A DNA stretch of 64,000 nt from Sphingobium sufflavum (GCF_021403115.1 NZ_JAJSSH010000001.1:587676-651675), one strand, 5' to 3'; shown: positions 25,585 through 35,647, counted from the stretch's first letter. The notes: generated by a model from the letters alone, not told the origin. A program made the numbers and translations.

Positions 25585-26872
25585 GCTCGACGCGCGCGAC
25601 GCGGATTTCGCGACCGCCTTCGATGCGCTGGTCAACGCCCGGCGGGAAAGCGACTCGGACGTCGCCGACACGGTGCGCGGCATCATCCAGCGCATCCGGG
25701 CGGACGGTGACACCGCGCTCGCCGACTTCACGCAGCGGTTCGACCGTCATGACCTCGACACCACCGGCTGGCAGGTGACGCAGGCGGAGCGCAACGCGGC
25801 GCTGGCGGGGTTGGAGCCGGAATTGCGCGCCGCGCTGGAACTGGCCGCCGACCGCATCGCCACCTATCATGAGAAGCAGCGGCCGCAGGACAGCGACACG
25901 ACCGACAGCGCGGGCGTCCGCCTCGGTGCGCGCTGGGGTGCGGTGGATGCGGCGGGCCTCTACGTCCCCGGCGGCAATGCGGCCTATCCGTCCAGCGTGC
26001 TGATGAACGCCATCCCGGCGAAGGTTGCGGGCGTCGGGCGCATCGCCATGGTCACGCCGACGCCGGACGGCGTCGTCAATCCCCTCGTCCTCGCGGCGGC
26101 GGAGATTGCGGGCGTCGCGGAAATCTGGCGCGTCGGCGGGGCGCAGGCGATTGCCGCGCTCGCCTATGGCACCGGGCGGCTCGCCCCCGTGGATGTCATC
26201 GTCGGCCCCGGAAACGCCTGGGTGGCGGAGGCCAAGCGCCAGCTCTACGGCGTCGTCGGCATCGACATGGTCGCCGGCCCGTCGGAGATCGTCGTGGTCG
26301 CGGACGGACTGAACGACCCGCAATGGACCGCCGCCGACCTGCTGAGCCAGGCGGAGCATGACCCGACCAGCCAGTCCATCCTCATCACCGACGATGCCGC
26401 CTTTGCCGATGCCGTCGCGGCGGCGGTGGAGGCGCAACTGGACGTCCTCGCCACCGGCGCGCGCGCGCGGCTGAGCTGGCAGGATTTTGGCGCGATCATC
26501 GTGGTGGCCGACCTGATGGATTCGCTGCCGCTGGTCGACCGTCTCGCACCGGAGCATCTGGAGATTGCGACGGCGGACCCGGAACCGATCTTCCGGAAAG
26601 TGCGTCATGCGGGGTCGGTGTTCCTCGGCCGGATGACGCCGGAGGCGGTGGGCGATTATGTCGCCGGGCCGAACCATGTGCTGCCCACCGGGCGGCGCGC
26701 CCGCTTCTCGTCCGGCCTGTCCGTGCTGGACTTCATGAAGCGCACCAGCTTCCTCTCGCTGGACGAGGCGGCGATCGCGGCCATCGGCCCGGCGGCGGTG
26801 GCGCTGGCCCGCGCCGAAGGGTTGCCCGCCCATGCGGAGAGCGTGGCGCGGCGGCTGCGGCTCAACCAGTAA
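25574..26872 (+). CDS. hisD: Histidinol dehydrogenase HisD
   Basis: HisD oxidises histidinol to histidine in two NAD+ steps, using zinc. The 432-residue product has the family blocks [62 protein letters not shown] (catalytic region), [15 protein letters not shown] and the zinc-binding PEHLEI and GPNHVLPT. Length is standard. It overlaps hisG by 11 bp. A long REP-like palindrome follows its stop by 8 bp, then nusB. Confidence 0.96.
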   Translation: MPLRLDARDADFATAFDALVNARRESDSDVADTVRGIIQRIRADGDTALADFTQRFDRHDLDTTGWQVTQAERNAALAGLEPELRAALELAADRIATYHEKQRPQDSDTTDSAGVRLGARWGAVDAAGLYVPGGNAAYPSSVLMNAIPAKVAGVGRIAMVTPTPDGVVNPLVLAAAEIAGVAEIWRVGGAQAIAALAYGTGRLAPVDVIVGPGNAWVAEAKRQLYGVVGIDMVAGPSEIVVVADGLNDPQWTAADLLSQAEHDPTSQSILITDDAAFADAVAAAVEAQLDVLATGARARLSWQDFGAIIVVADLMDSLPLVDRLAPEHLEIATADPEPIFRKVRHAGSVFLGRMTPEAVGDYVAGPNHVLPTGRRARFSSGLSVLDFMKRTSFLSLDEAAIAAIGPAAVALARAEGLPAHAESVARRLRLNQ

Positions 26873-26880
26873 CCCTGCCC

Positions 26881-26956
26881 ATCGTCCTTGCGAGCGTAGC
26901 GCAACAATCCAGAGGGCAGTGCCGTGGATTGCTGCGCTACGCTCGCAAGGACGGAT
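26881..26956. repeat. Long inverted repeat, 31-bp arms (REP-like)
   Basis: The left arm 26881-26911 pairs with the right arm 26925-26956 with one mismatch and one bulged base, around a 13-nt loop. The arm core TTGCGAGCGTAGCG is a dispersed element common in alphaproteobacterial intergenic regions. It sits 8 bp after hisD; without a T tract, it may protect a 3' end or act as an attenuating hairpin. Confidence 0.85.
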
Positions 26957-26981
26957 GCCTCTATTCCAATCCGACCGATAC

Positions 26982-27009
26982 GTCCTTCGACAAGCTTCGC
27001 CCGAACGGG
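26982..27009. repeat. Partial copy of the TCCTTCGACAAGCTT repeat
   Basis: GTCCTTCGACAAGCTT followed by CGCCCGAACGGG is, reversed, close to the element at 24436-24469. It ends 7 bp before the nusB start. Confidence 0.55.
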
Positions 27010-27016
27010 TAAGGAT

Positions 27017-27469
27017 ATGACCATGACCGAACGCGCCAAGACCCGATCCGCCGCCCGCCTCGCTGCCGTGCAGGCCCTGTACCAGAAGGAGATGGAGGGT
27101 ACGCCGCTGCCCCTGCTCCTGAATGAGTTTCACCAGCACCGGCTGGGCGCGACCATCGAGGACGTGACCTACGCCCCCGCCGAAATCCCCTTCTTCGACG
27201 ATGTGGTGAAGGGCGTGGACGCGCGGCTGGCGGAGATTGACGCGCTGATCGTCGCGCGCCTCGCCAAGGGCTGGTCGCTTGAGAGGCTGGACAAGCCGAT
27301 GCGCCAGATCCTGCGCGCGGGCACCTATGAGCTGCTGGCCCGCGTCGATGTGCCCACCGGCACCGTCATCAGCGAATATGTCGATGTCGCCCACGCCTTC
27401 TACGACAAGCGCGAGTCGGGCTTCGTCAACGGGCTGCTCGACGCGCTGGCCAAGGTGGTGCGCGCCTGA
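27017..27469 (+). CDS. nusB: Transcription antitermination factor NusB
   Basis: NusB binds boxA RNA with NusE/S10 and supports rRNA antitermination. The 150-residue helical product has the family patterns RSAARLAAVQALYQKEM, EIPFFDDVVKGV, RLDKPMRQILRAGTYELL and a final KRESGFVNGLLDALAK. The ATG at 27017 is preceded by AAGGAT, and an ATG at 27023 is the alternative. The two REP-like elements upstream occupy the gap to hisD. thiL starts 31 bp downstream; nusB-thiL is a conserved pair. Confidence 0.95.
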   Translation: MTMTERAKTRSAARLAAVQALYQKEMEGTPLPLLLNEFHQHRLGATIEDVTYAPAEIPFFDDVVKGVDARLAEIDALIVARLAKGWSLERLDKPMRQILRAGTYELLARVDVPTGTVISEYVDVAHAFYDKRESGFVNGLLDALAKVVRA

Positions 27470-27500
27470 CCGGCGGGTGGACCATGGGGGCGACGGCGCC

Positions 27501-28496
27501 ATGAGCCGCGAAAGCGCCTTCATCGACCGCTTGCGTGGCTTTGCCACCCATCCCGCCGCGCGCGGGCTGGCTGACGATGCGGCCGTGCTGCCCCGGCCGG
27601 GCGGTGACATCGTCCTGACGCACGACATGCTGGTGGAGGGTGTCCATTACCTGCCCGATGACACGCCCGTCGATGTGGCGTGGAAACTGCTGGCGGTGAA
27701 CCTTTCCGATCTTGCCGCCAAGGGCGCCGCGCCGCTGGGCGTGCTGCTCGGCTATGCGATGACCGACGATGCGGACTGGGACGCGGCGTTCGCGGCTGGC
27801 CTTGGCGCGGCGGCGGCGGCTCTGGGTGTGCCCATTTTGGGCGGCGATACCGTCCGCCTGCCCTCCGGTGCGCCGCGCACGCTGGGCCTCACCGCACTGG
27901 GCGCAGCGCCCGCCACCGGCGCGCCGTCGCGGTCCGGCGCACGGGCGGGGGACAGCCTCTGGGTGTCGGGCAGCATCGGGGACTCCGCGCTGGGCCTCAC
28001 CATGCGGCAGGCGGCGACAGATCGGGCGGCGGCAGGACAGGCAGTGGCTGGGCAGGGAGCGACGGCGCGCGATCCCGCGCTGCTGCTGCGCTATGCCCGT
28101 CCTACCCCGCGCCTGACGCTGGGGCAGGGGCTTGCGGCGGCGGTCAGCGCCATGGCCGATGTGTCGGACGGCCTGCTGATCGACGCAGGGCGCATGGCGC
28201 TGGCCAGCGGCTGTGCGATCCATGTCGATCTGGACGCGGTGCCGCTGTCCGCCGCCTTTGTCGCGGTGCGGGGTGCGGATGGCGACGCCCGCCTCTTTGC
28301 GGCGACCGGGGGCGACGATTATGAACTGCTGTTCGCCGCGCGGGAGGACGCCGCCGACACCATCCTGTCCGCCGCATGGGCGGCGGGGGTGCCTGTCACG
28401 CCGGTCGGGCGGTGCACGACCGGGGCCGGATTGCACCTGACCGCCGGGGGGCTGCCGCTGCCGCTGCCGGATCGGCTGGGGTGGCTGCACGATTAA
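27501..28496 (+). CDS. thiL: Thiamine-monophosphate kinase ThiL
   Basis: ThiL phosphorylates thiamine monophosphate to thiamine pyrophosphate. The 331-residue product shows the AIRS-fold metal motifs: LADDAAVLP, LTHDMLVEGVHYLP, AVNLSDLAAKGA, PILGGDTVRL, and the later ADVSDGLLIDAGRMA and TGGDDYELLFA. An Ala/Gly-rich insert occurs around residues 175-190. The ATG at 27501 comes 31 bp after nusB. No thiamin riboswitch was seen near it. Confidence 0.94.
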   Translation: MSRESAFIDRLRGFATHPAARGLADDAAVLPRPGGDIVLTHDMLVEGVHYLPDDTPVDVAWKLLAVNLSDLAAKGAAPLGVLLGYAMTDDADWDAAFAAGLGAAAAALGVPILGGDTVRLPSGAPRTLGLTALGAAPATGAPSRSGARAGDSLWVSGSIGDSALGLTMRQAATDRAAAGQAVAGQGATARDPALLLRYARPTPRLTLGQGLAAAVSAMADVSDGLLIDAGRMALASGCAIHVDLDAVPLSAAFVAVRGADGDARLFAATGGDDYELLFAAREDAADTILSAAWAAGVPVTPVGRCTTGAGLHLTAGGLPLPLPDRLGWLHD

Positions 28497-28611
28497 GGGA
28501 TGAGCTATGGCCTTCGGAATCGCGGCCTCACCGCTCGCCCTTCCCATTCGGCACCCATTCCGCCCGCTGTAACACGCCCACTCCGGCCCGCGTGAGCCAC
28601 ACCCGAAACAG

Positions 28612-28640
28612 CTTGACGCCAACCCGCCCGCCGATAGTCT
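28612..28640 (+). promoter_or_regulatory. Candidate promoter of hppA
   Basis: CTTGAC at 28612-28617 matches the alphaproteobacterial -35; TAGTCT at 28635-28640 is a fair -10 with a 17-bp spacer. The start of transcription would be about 60 nt before hppA. It lies in the 210-bp gap after thiL. Confidence 0.5.
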
Positions 28641-28706
28641 CCCCGGCACCGCGCGGAGTGCGTCCCATGGCGCCGTGCGACACAAAAATGGGGGAGAGTG
28701 ATAGTC

Positions 28707-30821
28707 ATGACATTGGTGTATATCGCCATAGGCTGCGGCGTGCTTGCCGTGCTCTATGGGCTAGTGACCAGTCGACAAGTGCTCAGCGCATCGCCTGGCA
28801 ATGACAAGATGCAGGAAATCGCCGCCGCCATTCAGGAGGGGGCAAAGGCCTATCTCGGCCGCCAGTACCGCACCATCGCCATCGTCGGCGTGGTTGTGGC
28901 CATCATTCTGTTCCTGACGCTCGGCACGCTGTCGACCGTCTCCTTCCTCATCGGCGCGATCCTGTCCGGCGTGGCGGGCTATGTCGGCATGCACATCAGC
29001 GTGCGCGCCAATGTCCGCACGGCGGAGGCCGCGCGCACCAGCCTCCAGGGCGGGCTGACCCTCGCCTTCCGCTCCGGCGCGATCACTGGCATGTTGGTGG
29101 CGGGCCTCGGCCTGCTCTCCATCGCGGGGCTGTTCTGGTATCTGACCGGCCCGGCCGGGCTGCTGCCGAATGATCGTTCCATCGTCGCCGCACTGACCGC
29201 GCTGGCGTTCGGCGCATCGCTCATCTCCATCTTCGCGCGTCTGGGTGGTGGTATCTTTACCAAGGCGGCGGACGTCGGCGCCGACCTCGTCGGCAAGGTG
29301 GAGGCGGGCATACCGGAGGACGACCCGCGCAACCCCGCCGTCATCGCGGACAATGTGGGCGACAATGTCGGCGACTGCGCGGGCATGGCCGCCGACCTGT
29401 TCGAAACCTATGTCGTGACGATCGGCCTGACCATGGTGTCCATCGCGCTGCTGGTGCAGACCTCCTCCACCGAACTGATGGCGCTGATGTCGCTGCCGCT
29501 GGTGCTGGGCGGGGTGTGTATCGTCACCTCGATCATCGGCACCTATTTCGTGCGGCTCGGCAAGTCGAACAACATCATGGGCGCGCTGTACAAGGGGTTC
29601 TGGACCACCGTCATCCTGTCCGCCATCGCGAGCTGGTTCGTCACCGCCCATGTGTTCGGCGGGAATATGGAAAGCGTCATCGGCGCGAATCTCGACGGCA
29701 CCGGCGGCTATACGGGCCGGGGGCTGTTCTATTGCATGCTCATCGGGCTGGCGGTCACCGGCCTGCTGGTGTGGATCACCGAATATTACACCGGCACCAA
29801 TTATCGCCCGGTGAAGTCCATCGCAAAGGCCAGCGTGACCGGTCATGGCACCAACGTCATCCAGGGTCTGGCGATCAGCCTGGAATCGACCGCGCTGCCC
29901 ACCTTGGTCATCGTCGTCGCGGTGGTCGCGACCTTCCAGATCGCCGGGATCATCGGCGTGGCTTTTGCGGCCACGTCGCTGCTGTCGGTGGCGGGCATGG
30001 TCGTGGCGCTGGACGCCTATGGCCCGGTGACGGACAATGCGGGTGGCATCGCCGAAATGGCGGGCCTGCCCGATGATGTGCGTCAGCGCACCGACGCGCT
30101 GGACGCGGTGGGCAACACCACCAAGGCCGTGACCAAGGGTTATGCCATCGGATCGGCGGCGCTGGCGGCGTTGGTGCTGTTCGGCGCCTACACCACCGAC
30201 CTCAAGGAATATTTCCCCAGCCTGGAGGTCGATTTCACGCTGGGCAATCCGTTCGTCATCGTCGGGCTGCTGCTCGGCGCGCTGTTGCCCTATCTGTTCG
30301 GGGCGTTCGGCATGACGGCGGTGGGCCGCGCGGCGGGCGCTGTCGTGGAGGATGTGCGCGACCAGTTCCGCACGAACAGCGGCATCATGGCGGGCACGTC
30401 GAAACCCGACTATGCCCGCACCGTCGACATCGTGACCAAGGCGGCGATCAAGGAGATGATCGTGCCCAGCCTGTTGCCCGTGCTGTCACCCATCGCGGTC
30501 TATTACATCGTCACCTGGGTGGCGGGGCAGGCGCAGGGGTTTGCGGCGCTCGGCTCCATGCTGCTCGGCGTCATCGTCTCCGGCCTGTTCGTGGCCATTT
30601 CGATGACCAGCGGCGGCGGCGCATGGGACAATGCCAAGAAATATATCGAAGACGGCCATCATGGCGGCAAGGGGTCGGAGGCGCACAAGGCCGCCGTGAC
30701 CGGCGACACGGTGGGCGACCCCTATAAGGACACCGCAGGCCCGGCGGTGAACCCGATGATAAAAATCACGAACATCGTGGCGCTGCTTCTGCTCGCCGCG
30801 CTGGCGCATGGCGGGGTATAG
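28707..30821 (+). CDS. hppA: Membrane H+-translocating pyrophosphatase, K+-independent type
   Basis: HppA hydrolyses pyrophosphate and pumps protons across the inner membrane. The 704-residue protein has about 16 transmembrane helices and the catalytic loops [54 protein letters not shown] and the final [15 protein letters not shown]. The cation-type position reads GNTTKA (Lys, not Ala), which by family knowledge indicates the K+-independent class. I prefer the ATG at 28707; a GTG at 28698 lies only three bases after the GGAG site. Two hairpins with T runs follow the gene. Confidence 0.96.
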   Translation: MTLVYIAIGCGVLAVLYGLVTSRQVLSASPGNDKMQEIAAAIQEGAKAYLGRQYRTIAIVGVVVAIILFLTLGTLSTVSFLIGAILSGVAGYVGMHISVRANVRTAEAARTSLQGGLTLAFRSGAITGMLVAGLGLLSIAGLFWYLTGPAGLLPNDRSIVAALTALAFGASLISIFARLGGGIFTKAADVGADLVGKVEAGIPEDDPRNPAVIADNVGDNVGDCAGMAADLFETYVVTIGLTMVSIALLVQTSSTELMALMSLPLVLGGVCIVTSIIGTYFVRLGKSNNIMGALYKGFWTTVILSAIASWFVTAHVFGGNMESVIGANLDGTGGYTGRGLFYCMLIGLAVTGLLVWITEYYTGTNYRPVKSIAKASVTGHGTNVIQGLAISLESTALPTLVIVVAVVATFQIAGIIGVAFAATSLLSVAGMVVALDAYGPVTDNAGGIAEMAGLPDDVRQRTDALDAVGNTTKAVTKGYAIGSAALAALVLFGAYTTDLKEYFPSLEVDFTLGNPFVIVGLLLGALLPYLFGAFGMTAVGRAAGAVVEDVRDQFRTNSGIMAGTSKPDYARTVDIVTKAAIKEMIVPSLLPVLSPIAVYYIVTWVAGQAQGFAALGSMLLGVIVSGLFVAISMTSGGGAWDNAKKYIEDGHHGGKGSEAHKAAVTGDTVGDPYKDTAGPAVNPMIKITNIVALLLLAALAHGGV

Positions 30822-30888
30822 AATAAAAGGGGTGGAACCCGCCCAATAACCGGCCGAAGAGGCCCAATAAGGACCAGATAGTGGGAGA

Positions 30889-30922
30889 GGATCCGTCCGG
30901 TGGCGACATCGGACGGATTTTT
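30889..30922 (+). terminator. Rho-independent terminator after hppA
   Basis: The stem ATCCGTCCG (30891-30899) pairs with CGGACGGAT (30910-30918), loop 10 nt, followed by TTTTT. It is 68 bp after the hppA stop. Confidence 0.85.
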
Positions 30923-30944
30923 ATTGCGCTGGATTTCTATCGAG

Positions 30945-30970
30945 TCCGGCCTTTATGGAGGCCGGATTTT
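30945..30970 (+). terminator. Second hairpin with T run after hppA
   Basis: TCCGGCCT (30945-30952) pairs with AGGCCGGA (30959-30966), loop 6 nt, followed by TTTT. It is a likely backup terminator in tandem with the first; it also lies at the 3' side of the convergent bestrophin-like gene. Confidence 0.7.
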
Positions 30971-30991
30971 ACGGGCGCATGCGGCCTCCCG

Positions 30992-31876
30992 TCACCACAG
31001 AACGCCATCCTTGTCCGGTCCCAGCGGCGGGGGTGCGACATCGCCGATGCTCTGGAGCAGGTCGATCTCGATCGTCCGGCACATGGCGCACAGCGGCAGG
31101 TCGTGCGGCGTGTTGGCGAAGGGATCGACCAGATCGTCGCCGATGGCCAGCACCGCCAGGAACATCAGCCCCGCCACGGTCGAGCCGAGCGGCGTGGCGA
31201 GGCCCAGCGTCTCCACCAGACCGATGGGCAGCATGATGCACAGCAGATGGGTGAACAGGGTGGGGAAGAAGCGATATTGGATGGGCAGGGGCGTGTTCTT
31301 CAGCCGTTCCATTCCGCCCTGCGCGTTGGCGATGTCGACCAGAACGCCCTCCATCGCCGCTTGCTGGATGGTGTCGATCCACCCGCGCCTGCGCGCCTCG
31401 TCGATGCGGCGGCTGGTGCCGTCGAGGATGCCGTTGGCGGCGTTGGTGCGGGCCAGCGCCAGATCGGCATCGCCCTTCGTCAGAAAGCGCAGCACCTCCG
31501 CATCCGGGCTTTGCCGCCGCAACTGGCAGCGCAGGGCGTTCACATAGGCGACCTGCCGCAGGACGATGGACCGCTTCATCTCCCGCGCGTCCTCCGGCAG
31601 GAAGTTGCGGGCCTGCCGCGCGATATTGCGGCTGGCGTTGATCATCAGGCCCCACAGCCCCCGCCCCTCCCACCAGCGTTGATAGGCGGAATTGCTGCGA
31701 AAGCCGAGGAACAGCGCCAGCGCCGACCCAAACAGCGTGAGGGGCAGCGACGGCGCGGTGAACGGCATCGCATAGTAGGTGATGGTGACGATCACATCCC
31801 AGACGAAGAGCAGCGCCAGCGGCTTCCATACCTCCCGGATGATCTGCTTCAGGCCAGGGGTCGCGGTGACGATCAT
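30992..31876 (-). CDS. Bestrophin-like (UPF0187) membrane channel protein
   Basis: Bacterial bestrophins are pentameric ion channels. The 294-residue product has two pairs of hydrophobic helices (residues ~20-60 and ~215-255). The family patterns are LGFRSNSAYQRWWEGR after the first pair and GDDLVDPFANTPHDLPLCAMCRTIE after the last, where the DPF motif is diagnostic. It probably conducts ions across the inner membrane; selectivity cannot be read from sequence. The gene stands alone, convergent with hppA. Confidence 0.87.
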   Translation of the reverse strand: MIVTATPGLKQIIREVWKPLALLFVWDVIVTITYYAMPFTAPSLPLTLFGSALALFLGFRSNSAYQRWWEGRGLWGLMINASRNIARQARNFLPEDAREMKRSIVLRQVAYVNALRCQLRRQSPDAEVLRFLTKGDADLALARTNAANGILDGTSRRIDEARRRGWIDTIQQAAMEGVLVDIANAQGGMERLKNTPLPIQYRFFPTLFTHLLCIMLPIGLVETLGLATPLGSTVAGLMFLAVLAIGDDLVDPFANTPHDLPLCAMCRTIEIDLLQSIGDVAPPPLGPDKDGVLW

Positions 31877-31964
31877 GGGTGCGGGGTTACCTCAGTCAGG
31901 GATGGCGGGGGCAGGGCTGGCAGGACGCAAGGGATGATGGCGCCTGTCGTAACGCTTCATAACC

Positions 31965-32261
31965 CTAATTGGTGTCGTGCGCTTCCCCTGTGTGACGTCC
32001 GGTATGCGCGCGCGCGATATGACTGGCGGACGGGCGATTGGCGGAAGCGTTGTCGTGCGGATGGGCGTGGGACGCGTTCGACATGGCGGCGGCGGTGCCG
32101 GACACCGGGCGCAGGCTGAACCATTCCGGCCGGTCGATGGCGATCAGATAAGCCAGCATCGCGAGGCCGAAAGACAGGAGCATCAGCGAGCCGGCCAGCT
32201 TCTCCATCCGCGCCCGGTTTTCCTGCTGCGTCCTGTGGTCCTGATTCTCAGGGCGTTTCAT
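31965..32261 (-). CDS. Small membrane protein, His/Ala-rich tail
   Basis: I do not recognise the family. The 98-residue product has a charged N-terminus, one hydrophobic helix (residues ~25-43, LAGSLMLLSFGLAMLAYLI) and a C-terminal half rich in His, Ala, Ser and Asn, ending HTGRHTGEAHDTN. The ATG at 32261 follows GAGGAAA by eight bases, which supports translation; the TTG one codon earlier is less likely. The His-rich tail could bind metal, but that is speculation. It is upstream of the bestrophin-like gene on the same strand, 88 bp away. Confidence 0.5.
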   Translation of the reverse strand: MKRPENQDHRTQQENRARMEKLAGSLMLLSFGLAMLAYLIAIDRPEWFSLRPVSGTAAAMSNASHAHPHDNASANRPSASHIARAHTGRHTGEAHDTN

Positions 32262-32559
32262 CAAGCGATTTCCTCATCGTCGTGGAAGACCACCAAGGTA
32301 AGAGCGCGCCGCATGTCTCCGCATGAGCGCCGTGTGAAATTTTATTGCTGCGACGCAGCATGACGGTGGGCTGTGGTGTCCAAGCGATAAATGGCAATTT
32401 TCAGCCAAAAAATGTCACCAATTGGGCGATGGACGGAAATCCATTCGCTCTTGCGGTAACATTTCGACGGGTGTGGCCGCTCGCCGGAACGGAATAGCCT
32501 CCCCGCTGACCCGCCCCCTTGGCATTTCCCCTGCGGCCAACATGGCCTATAGCGCGCCC

Positions 32560-33747
32560 ATGTCGTCGCTATCGCCTCTTGGTTCCCTGTCCCGCCGTCT
32601 TGCCGCGCTCGATGCGCGCAGCCGTCGCCGTATATTGGCCCCGCGCGCAGGCGTGGATTTCGCCTCCAACGATTATCTCGGCCTCGCCAGCGACCCCGCC
32701 ATCGCCGCCGCCATTGCGGATGCCGCCGCGCGCGGTGTCCCGGCGGGGGCGGGCGGATCGCGCCTGTTGCGTGGCAACGCCCCAGAGCATGAGGCGCTGG
32801 AGGAAAAGGCGGCCCGTTTCTTCGGCGCGGAGTCGGCGCTGTTCTTCTCCAGCGGCTTTGCCGCCAATGCGGCGCTGCTCGCCACCCTGCCGCAGCCGGG
32901 CGACCTGATCGTCGCGGACGAACTGATCCACGCCAGCGTGCATGAGGGCATACGCCTGACCCGCGCCGCCCATGTGCTGGCCGCGCATAATGATGCCGCC
33001 GCGGTGGAGGACGCCATCACCGGCTGGCGCGCGGGCGGCGGCACCGGCACGGTCTGGATCGCGATAGAAAGCGTCTATTCCATGGACGGCGACATCGCGC
33101 CGCTGGCCGATCTGGTCGCCGTCGTGGATCGCCATGGCGCGGTGCTGATCGTGGACGAGGCGCATGGCACCGGCATCATGGGAGCGGGCGGACGGGGCCT
33201 CAGCGCACCCTATGAGGGCCGCGAGAATATCATCGCCCTGCACACCTGTGGCAAGGCGATGGGGGTGGAGGGTGCGCTCGTCACCGGCGCGGCCATCGTG
33301 AAGGACTATCTGGTCAACCGGGCGCGCGGCTTCATCTTTTCCACCGCGCCCTCGCCCCTGATCGCCGTCGCGGTGGGTACGGCCATCGACCGGATCGCGG
33401 CGGCGGACGACCGGCGCGCCGCGCTCGACGATCTGCGCGCCCATGCGGGCCGGGCGATCTGCGTGCCGCTGGGCCTTGCCGCGCCGGTTAGCCCGATCCT
33501 GCCGATCATCCTGGGCACCGACCGTCGCGCGATGGCGGTGGCGGCGGATTTGCAGGCGGCGGGCTTCGACATTCGCGGCATCCGCCCGCCCACGGTTCCG
33601 GCGGGGACGGCGCGGTTGCGCATCACCCTGACGCTCAACATCACCGCCGCCGACATCGACGCGCTGGCCCCCGCGCTGACGGCGGCGCTGGCGGCAAATT
33701 CGGGGGCGGCGCATCCGGGGACCGCGCATCCGGGTGTGGCGGCATGA
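32560..33747 (+). CDS. bioF: 8-amino-7-oxononanoate synthase BioF
   Basis: BioF condenses pimeloyl-ACP/CoA with alanine in biotin synthesis, using PLP. The ~395-residue product has the alpha-oxoamine synthase motifs DFASNDYLGLA, GAGGSRLLRGNAPEHEALE, ESVYSMDGDIAPL, VDEAHGTGIMG and a lysine-region LHTCGKAMGVEGALVTG, where Lys is the PLP Schiff base. ATGs at 32542 and 32560 are both close to the family start. The C-terminal ~15 residues are an Ala/His/Pro tail. bioD overlaps by 4 nt (ATGA), starting the bioFDA operon. Confidence 0.92.
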   Translation: MSSLSPLGSLSRRLAALDARSRRRILAPRAGVDFASNDYLGLASDPAIAAAIADAAARGVPAGAGGSRLLRGNAPEHEALEEKAARFFGAESALFFSSGFAANAALLATLPQPGDLIVADELIHASVHEGIRLTRAAHVLAAHNDAAAVEDAITGWRAGGGTGTVWIAIESVYSMDGDIAPLADLVAVVDRHGAVLIVDEAHGTGIMGAGGRGLSAPYEGRENIIALHTCGKAMGVEGALVTGAAIVKDYLVNRARGFIFSTAPSPLIAVAVGTAIDRIAAADDRRAALDDLRAHAGRAICVPLGLAAPVSPILPIILGTDRRAMAVAADLQAAGFDIRGIRPPTVPAGTARLRITLTLNITAADIDALAPALTAALAANSGAAHPGTAHPGVAA

Positions 33748-34388
33748 GCGGCGGCGCGCTGATCGTCACCGGCACCGACACCGGCATCGGCAAGACGGTG
33801 GTCGCGGCGGGCCTCGCCGCCGCGCTGGACGCCACCTACTGGAAACCCATTCAGGCGGGCACGGACGAGGGCACCGACAGCCTGAGCGTGGCGGAACTGG
33901 CGGACCTGCCGCCCGGCCGCATCCTGCCCGAAGCCTATCGGCTGAAACTCGCCGCCTCGCCCCATCTGGCGGCGGAGGTGGAGAGGCTGGCGCTCGACCC
34001 GCTGCGACTCGTCCTGCCCAGCCCGCGCCCGCTGGTGGTGGAGGGGGCGGGCGGTGTGCTGGTCCCCGTGCGCCGCGACCCGCCGCTGTTCATGGCCGAC
34101 CTATTCGCGGCCTGGCGTGCGCCGGTGCTGCTGGTCGCCCGGTCCGGTCTGGGCACGATCAACCACAGTTTGTTGAGCATTGCCGCCCTGCGTGAGCGGG
34201 GCGCGACGGTCGCCGGGATCGTCATGGTGGGCGATCCGCATCCTGACAATGAACGCACCGTGCCCGCCCTGTCCGGCGTGCCGTTGCTGGGCCGCCTGCC
34301 GCACCTCGACCCGCTCGACCGGGCCAGCCTGTCGGCGGCCGTCGCGCGCTCTATCGACCTCGCCGCGATCCGGGCGGTGATGGCATGA
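33744..34388 (+). CDS. bioD: ATP-dependent dethiobiotin synthetase BioD
   Basis: BioD closes the ureido ring of dethiobiotin with CO2 and ATP. The 214-residue P-loop protein opens with TGTDTGIGKTVVAAGL (Walker A), followed by the substrate Lys in YWKPIQAGTDEG, the VVEGAGGVLVPV Walker B-like strand, and VARSGLGTINHSLLS. The overlap with bioF (33744-33747) and with bioA (34385-34388) are both ATGA, so translation is coupled through the operon. Confidence 0.95.
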   Translation: MSGGALIVTGTDTGIGKTVVAAGLAAALDATYWKPIQAGTDEGTDSLSVAELADLPPGRILPEAYRLKLAASPHLAAEVERLALDPLRLVLPSPRPLVVEGAGGVLVPVRRDPPLFMADLFAAWRAPVLLVARSGLGTINHSLLSIAALRERGATVAGIVMVGDPHPDNERTVPALSGVPLLGRLPHLDPLDRASLSAAVARSIDLAAIRAVMA

Positions 34389-35647
34389 CCGGCTCTCCCG
34401 TCTGGCATCCCTTCACCCAGCATGGCCTTCAGGAACCGATCCCGCAGGTCATTTCCGCATCCGGCGCGCATATCCATTGCGCGGACGGCCGCACGCTGCT
34501 GGACGGCATATCGAGCTGGTGGGTCATCACCCATGGCCATTGCGAGCCGCGCATCGCCGCCGCCATTGCGGATCAGGCGGGGCGGCTCGACCAGCTCATC
34601 TTCGCCGGATACACTCACGCCCCCGCCGAGCAACTGGCGCGCAGCCTCGTCCGGCTGACCCCGACGGGCCTGACCCGCGTCTTCTACTCCGACAGCGGAT
34701 CGACGGCGGTCGAGGTGGCGCTGAAAATGGCGCTGGGCCACTGGCACAACCGGGGCGAGCCGCGCCATCGCATCGTCGTGATGGAGCACAGCTATCATGG
34801 CGACACCATCGGCACCATGTCGGTGGGGGAGCGAGGCGCGTTCAACCGCGCCTATGCCCCCCTGTTGTTCGATGTGGCGACGGTGCCCTTCCCGCTGGCG
34901 GGGCAGGAGCAGGCGACGCTCGACGCGCTGGAGCGTCTGTGCGCGGGGCCGGAAAAGCCCGCCGCCTTCATCGTGGAGCCGCTGGTGCTGGGGTCGGGCG
35001 GGATGCTCTTCTACGGCCCGCACCTGCTGGCGGAGATGGTGCGGATCTGCCGCGCGCATGACGTGCTGTTCATCGCGGACGAGGTGATGACCGGCTGGGG
35101 CCGCACCGGCGGGCTCTTTGCCTTCGATCAGGTGGACGTCAGTCCCGACATCCTGTGTCTGGCAAAGGGGCTGACTGGCGGGGCCATCCCGCTCGCCGTC
35201 ACCATGGCCAGCGACCGCATCTTCGACTCGCATTACAGCCCCGACCGGGCGGACATGTTCTTCCACTCGTCCAGCTTCACCGCCAATCCCATCGCCTGCG
35301 CCGCGGCCAACGCCAATATCGCGATCTGGGACGAAGGGGGCGTGACCGACCGCATCGACGCGCTGGGCGCGGCGCTCGATGCGGGACTGGCCCGTCTCTC
35401 CCGCGACTCGCGCTTTGCGAATCCGCGCCGGATGGGCGCCATCGCCGCCGTCGACCTGATCGTCCCGGATGCGGGCTATCTCTCCACCGTGGCCCCCCGC
35501 CTGCGCGCGCATTTTCTGGAGCATGGCCTGTTGCTGCGCCCGCTGGGCAACACCATCTATGCGATGCCGCCCTATTGCACGACCGCCGCGCAGGTGGACC
35601 ATATCTTTGCAACCATCGGCGAGGCCGCGGGGATCGTCGCCGGCTAG
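34385..35647 (+). CDS. bioA: Adenosylmethionine--8-amino-7-oxononanoate transaminase BioA
   Basis: BioA aminates KAPA to DAPA with S-adenosylmethionine as amino donor and PLP as cofactor. The 420-residue class III aminotransferase shows WHPFTQHGLQEP at the start, SSWWVITHGH, the YSDSGSTAVEVALKMA phosphate cup, HSYHGDTIGTMS, the FIADEVMTGWGRTG Asp, and the Schiff-base Lys in CLAKGLTGG. It ends the bioFDA run. bioB is not in the window. infA follows after 117 bp under its own control. Confidence 0.95.
   Translation: MTGSPVWHPFTQHGLQEPIPQVISASGAHIHCADGRTLLDGISSWWVITHGHCEPRIAAAIADQAGRLDQLIFAGYTHAPAEQLARSLVRLTPTGLTRVFYSDSGSTAVEVALKMALGHWHNRGEPRHRIVVMEHSYHGDTIGTMSVGERGAFNRAYAPLLFDVATVPFPLAGQEQATLDALERLCAGPEKPAAFIVEPLVLGSGGMLFYGPHLLAEMVRICRAHDVLFIADEVMTGWGRTGGLFAFDQVDVSPDILCLAKGLTGGAIPLAVTMASDRIFDSHYSPDRADMFFHSSSFTANPIACAAANANIAIWDEGGVTDRIDALGAALDAGLARLSRDSRFANPRRMGAIAAVDLIVPDAGYLSTVAPRLRAHFLEHGLLLRPLGNTIYAMPPYCTTAAQVDHIFATIGEAAGIVAG

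Noticed and set aside
25493..27628. Open frame of 711 codons antisense to hisD and nusB
   Set aside because: It crosses two intact genes and the REP-like repeats, has Arg/His-rich composition and no family resemblance.
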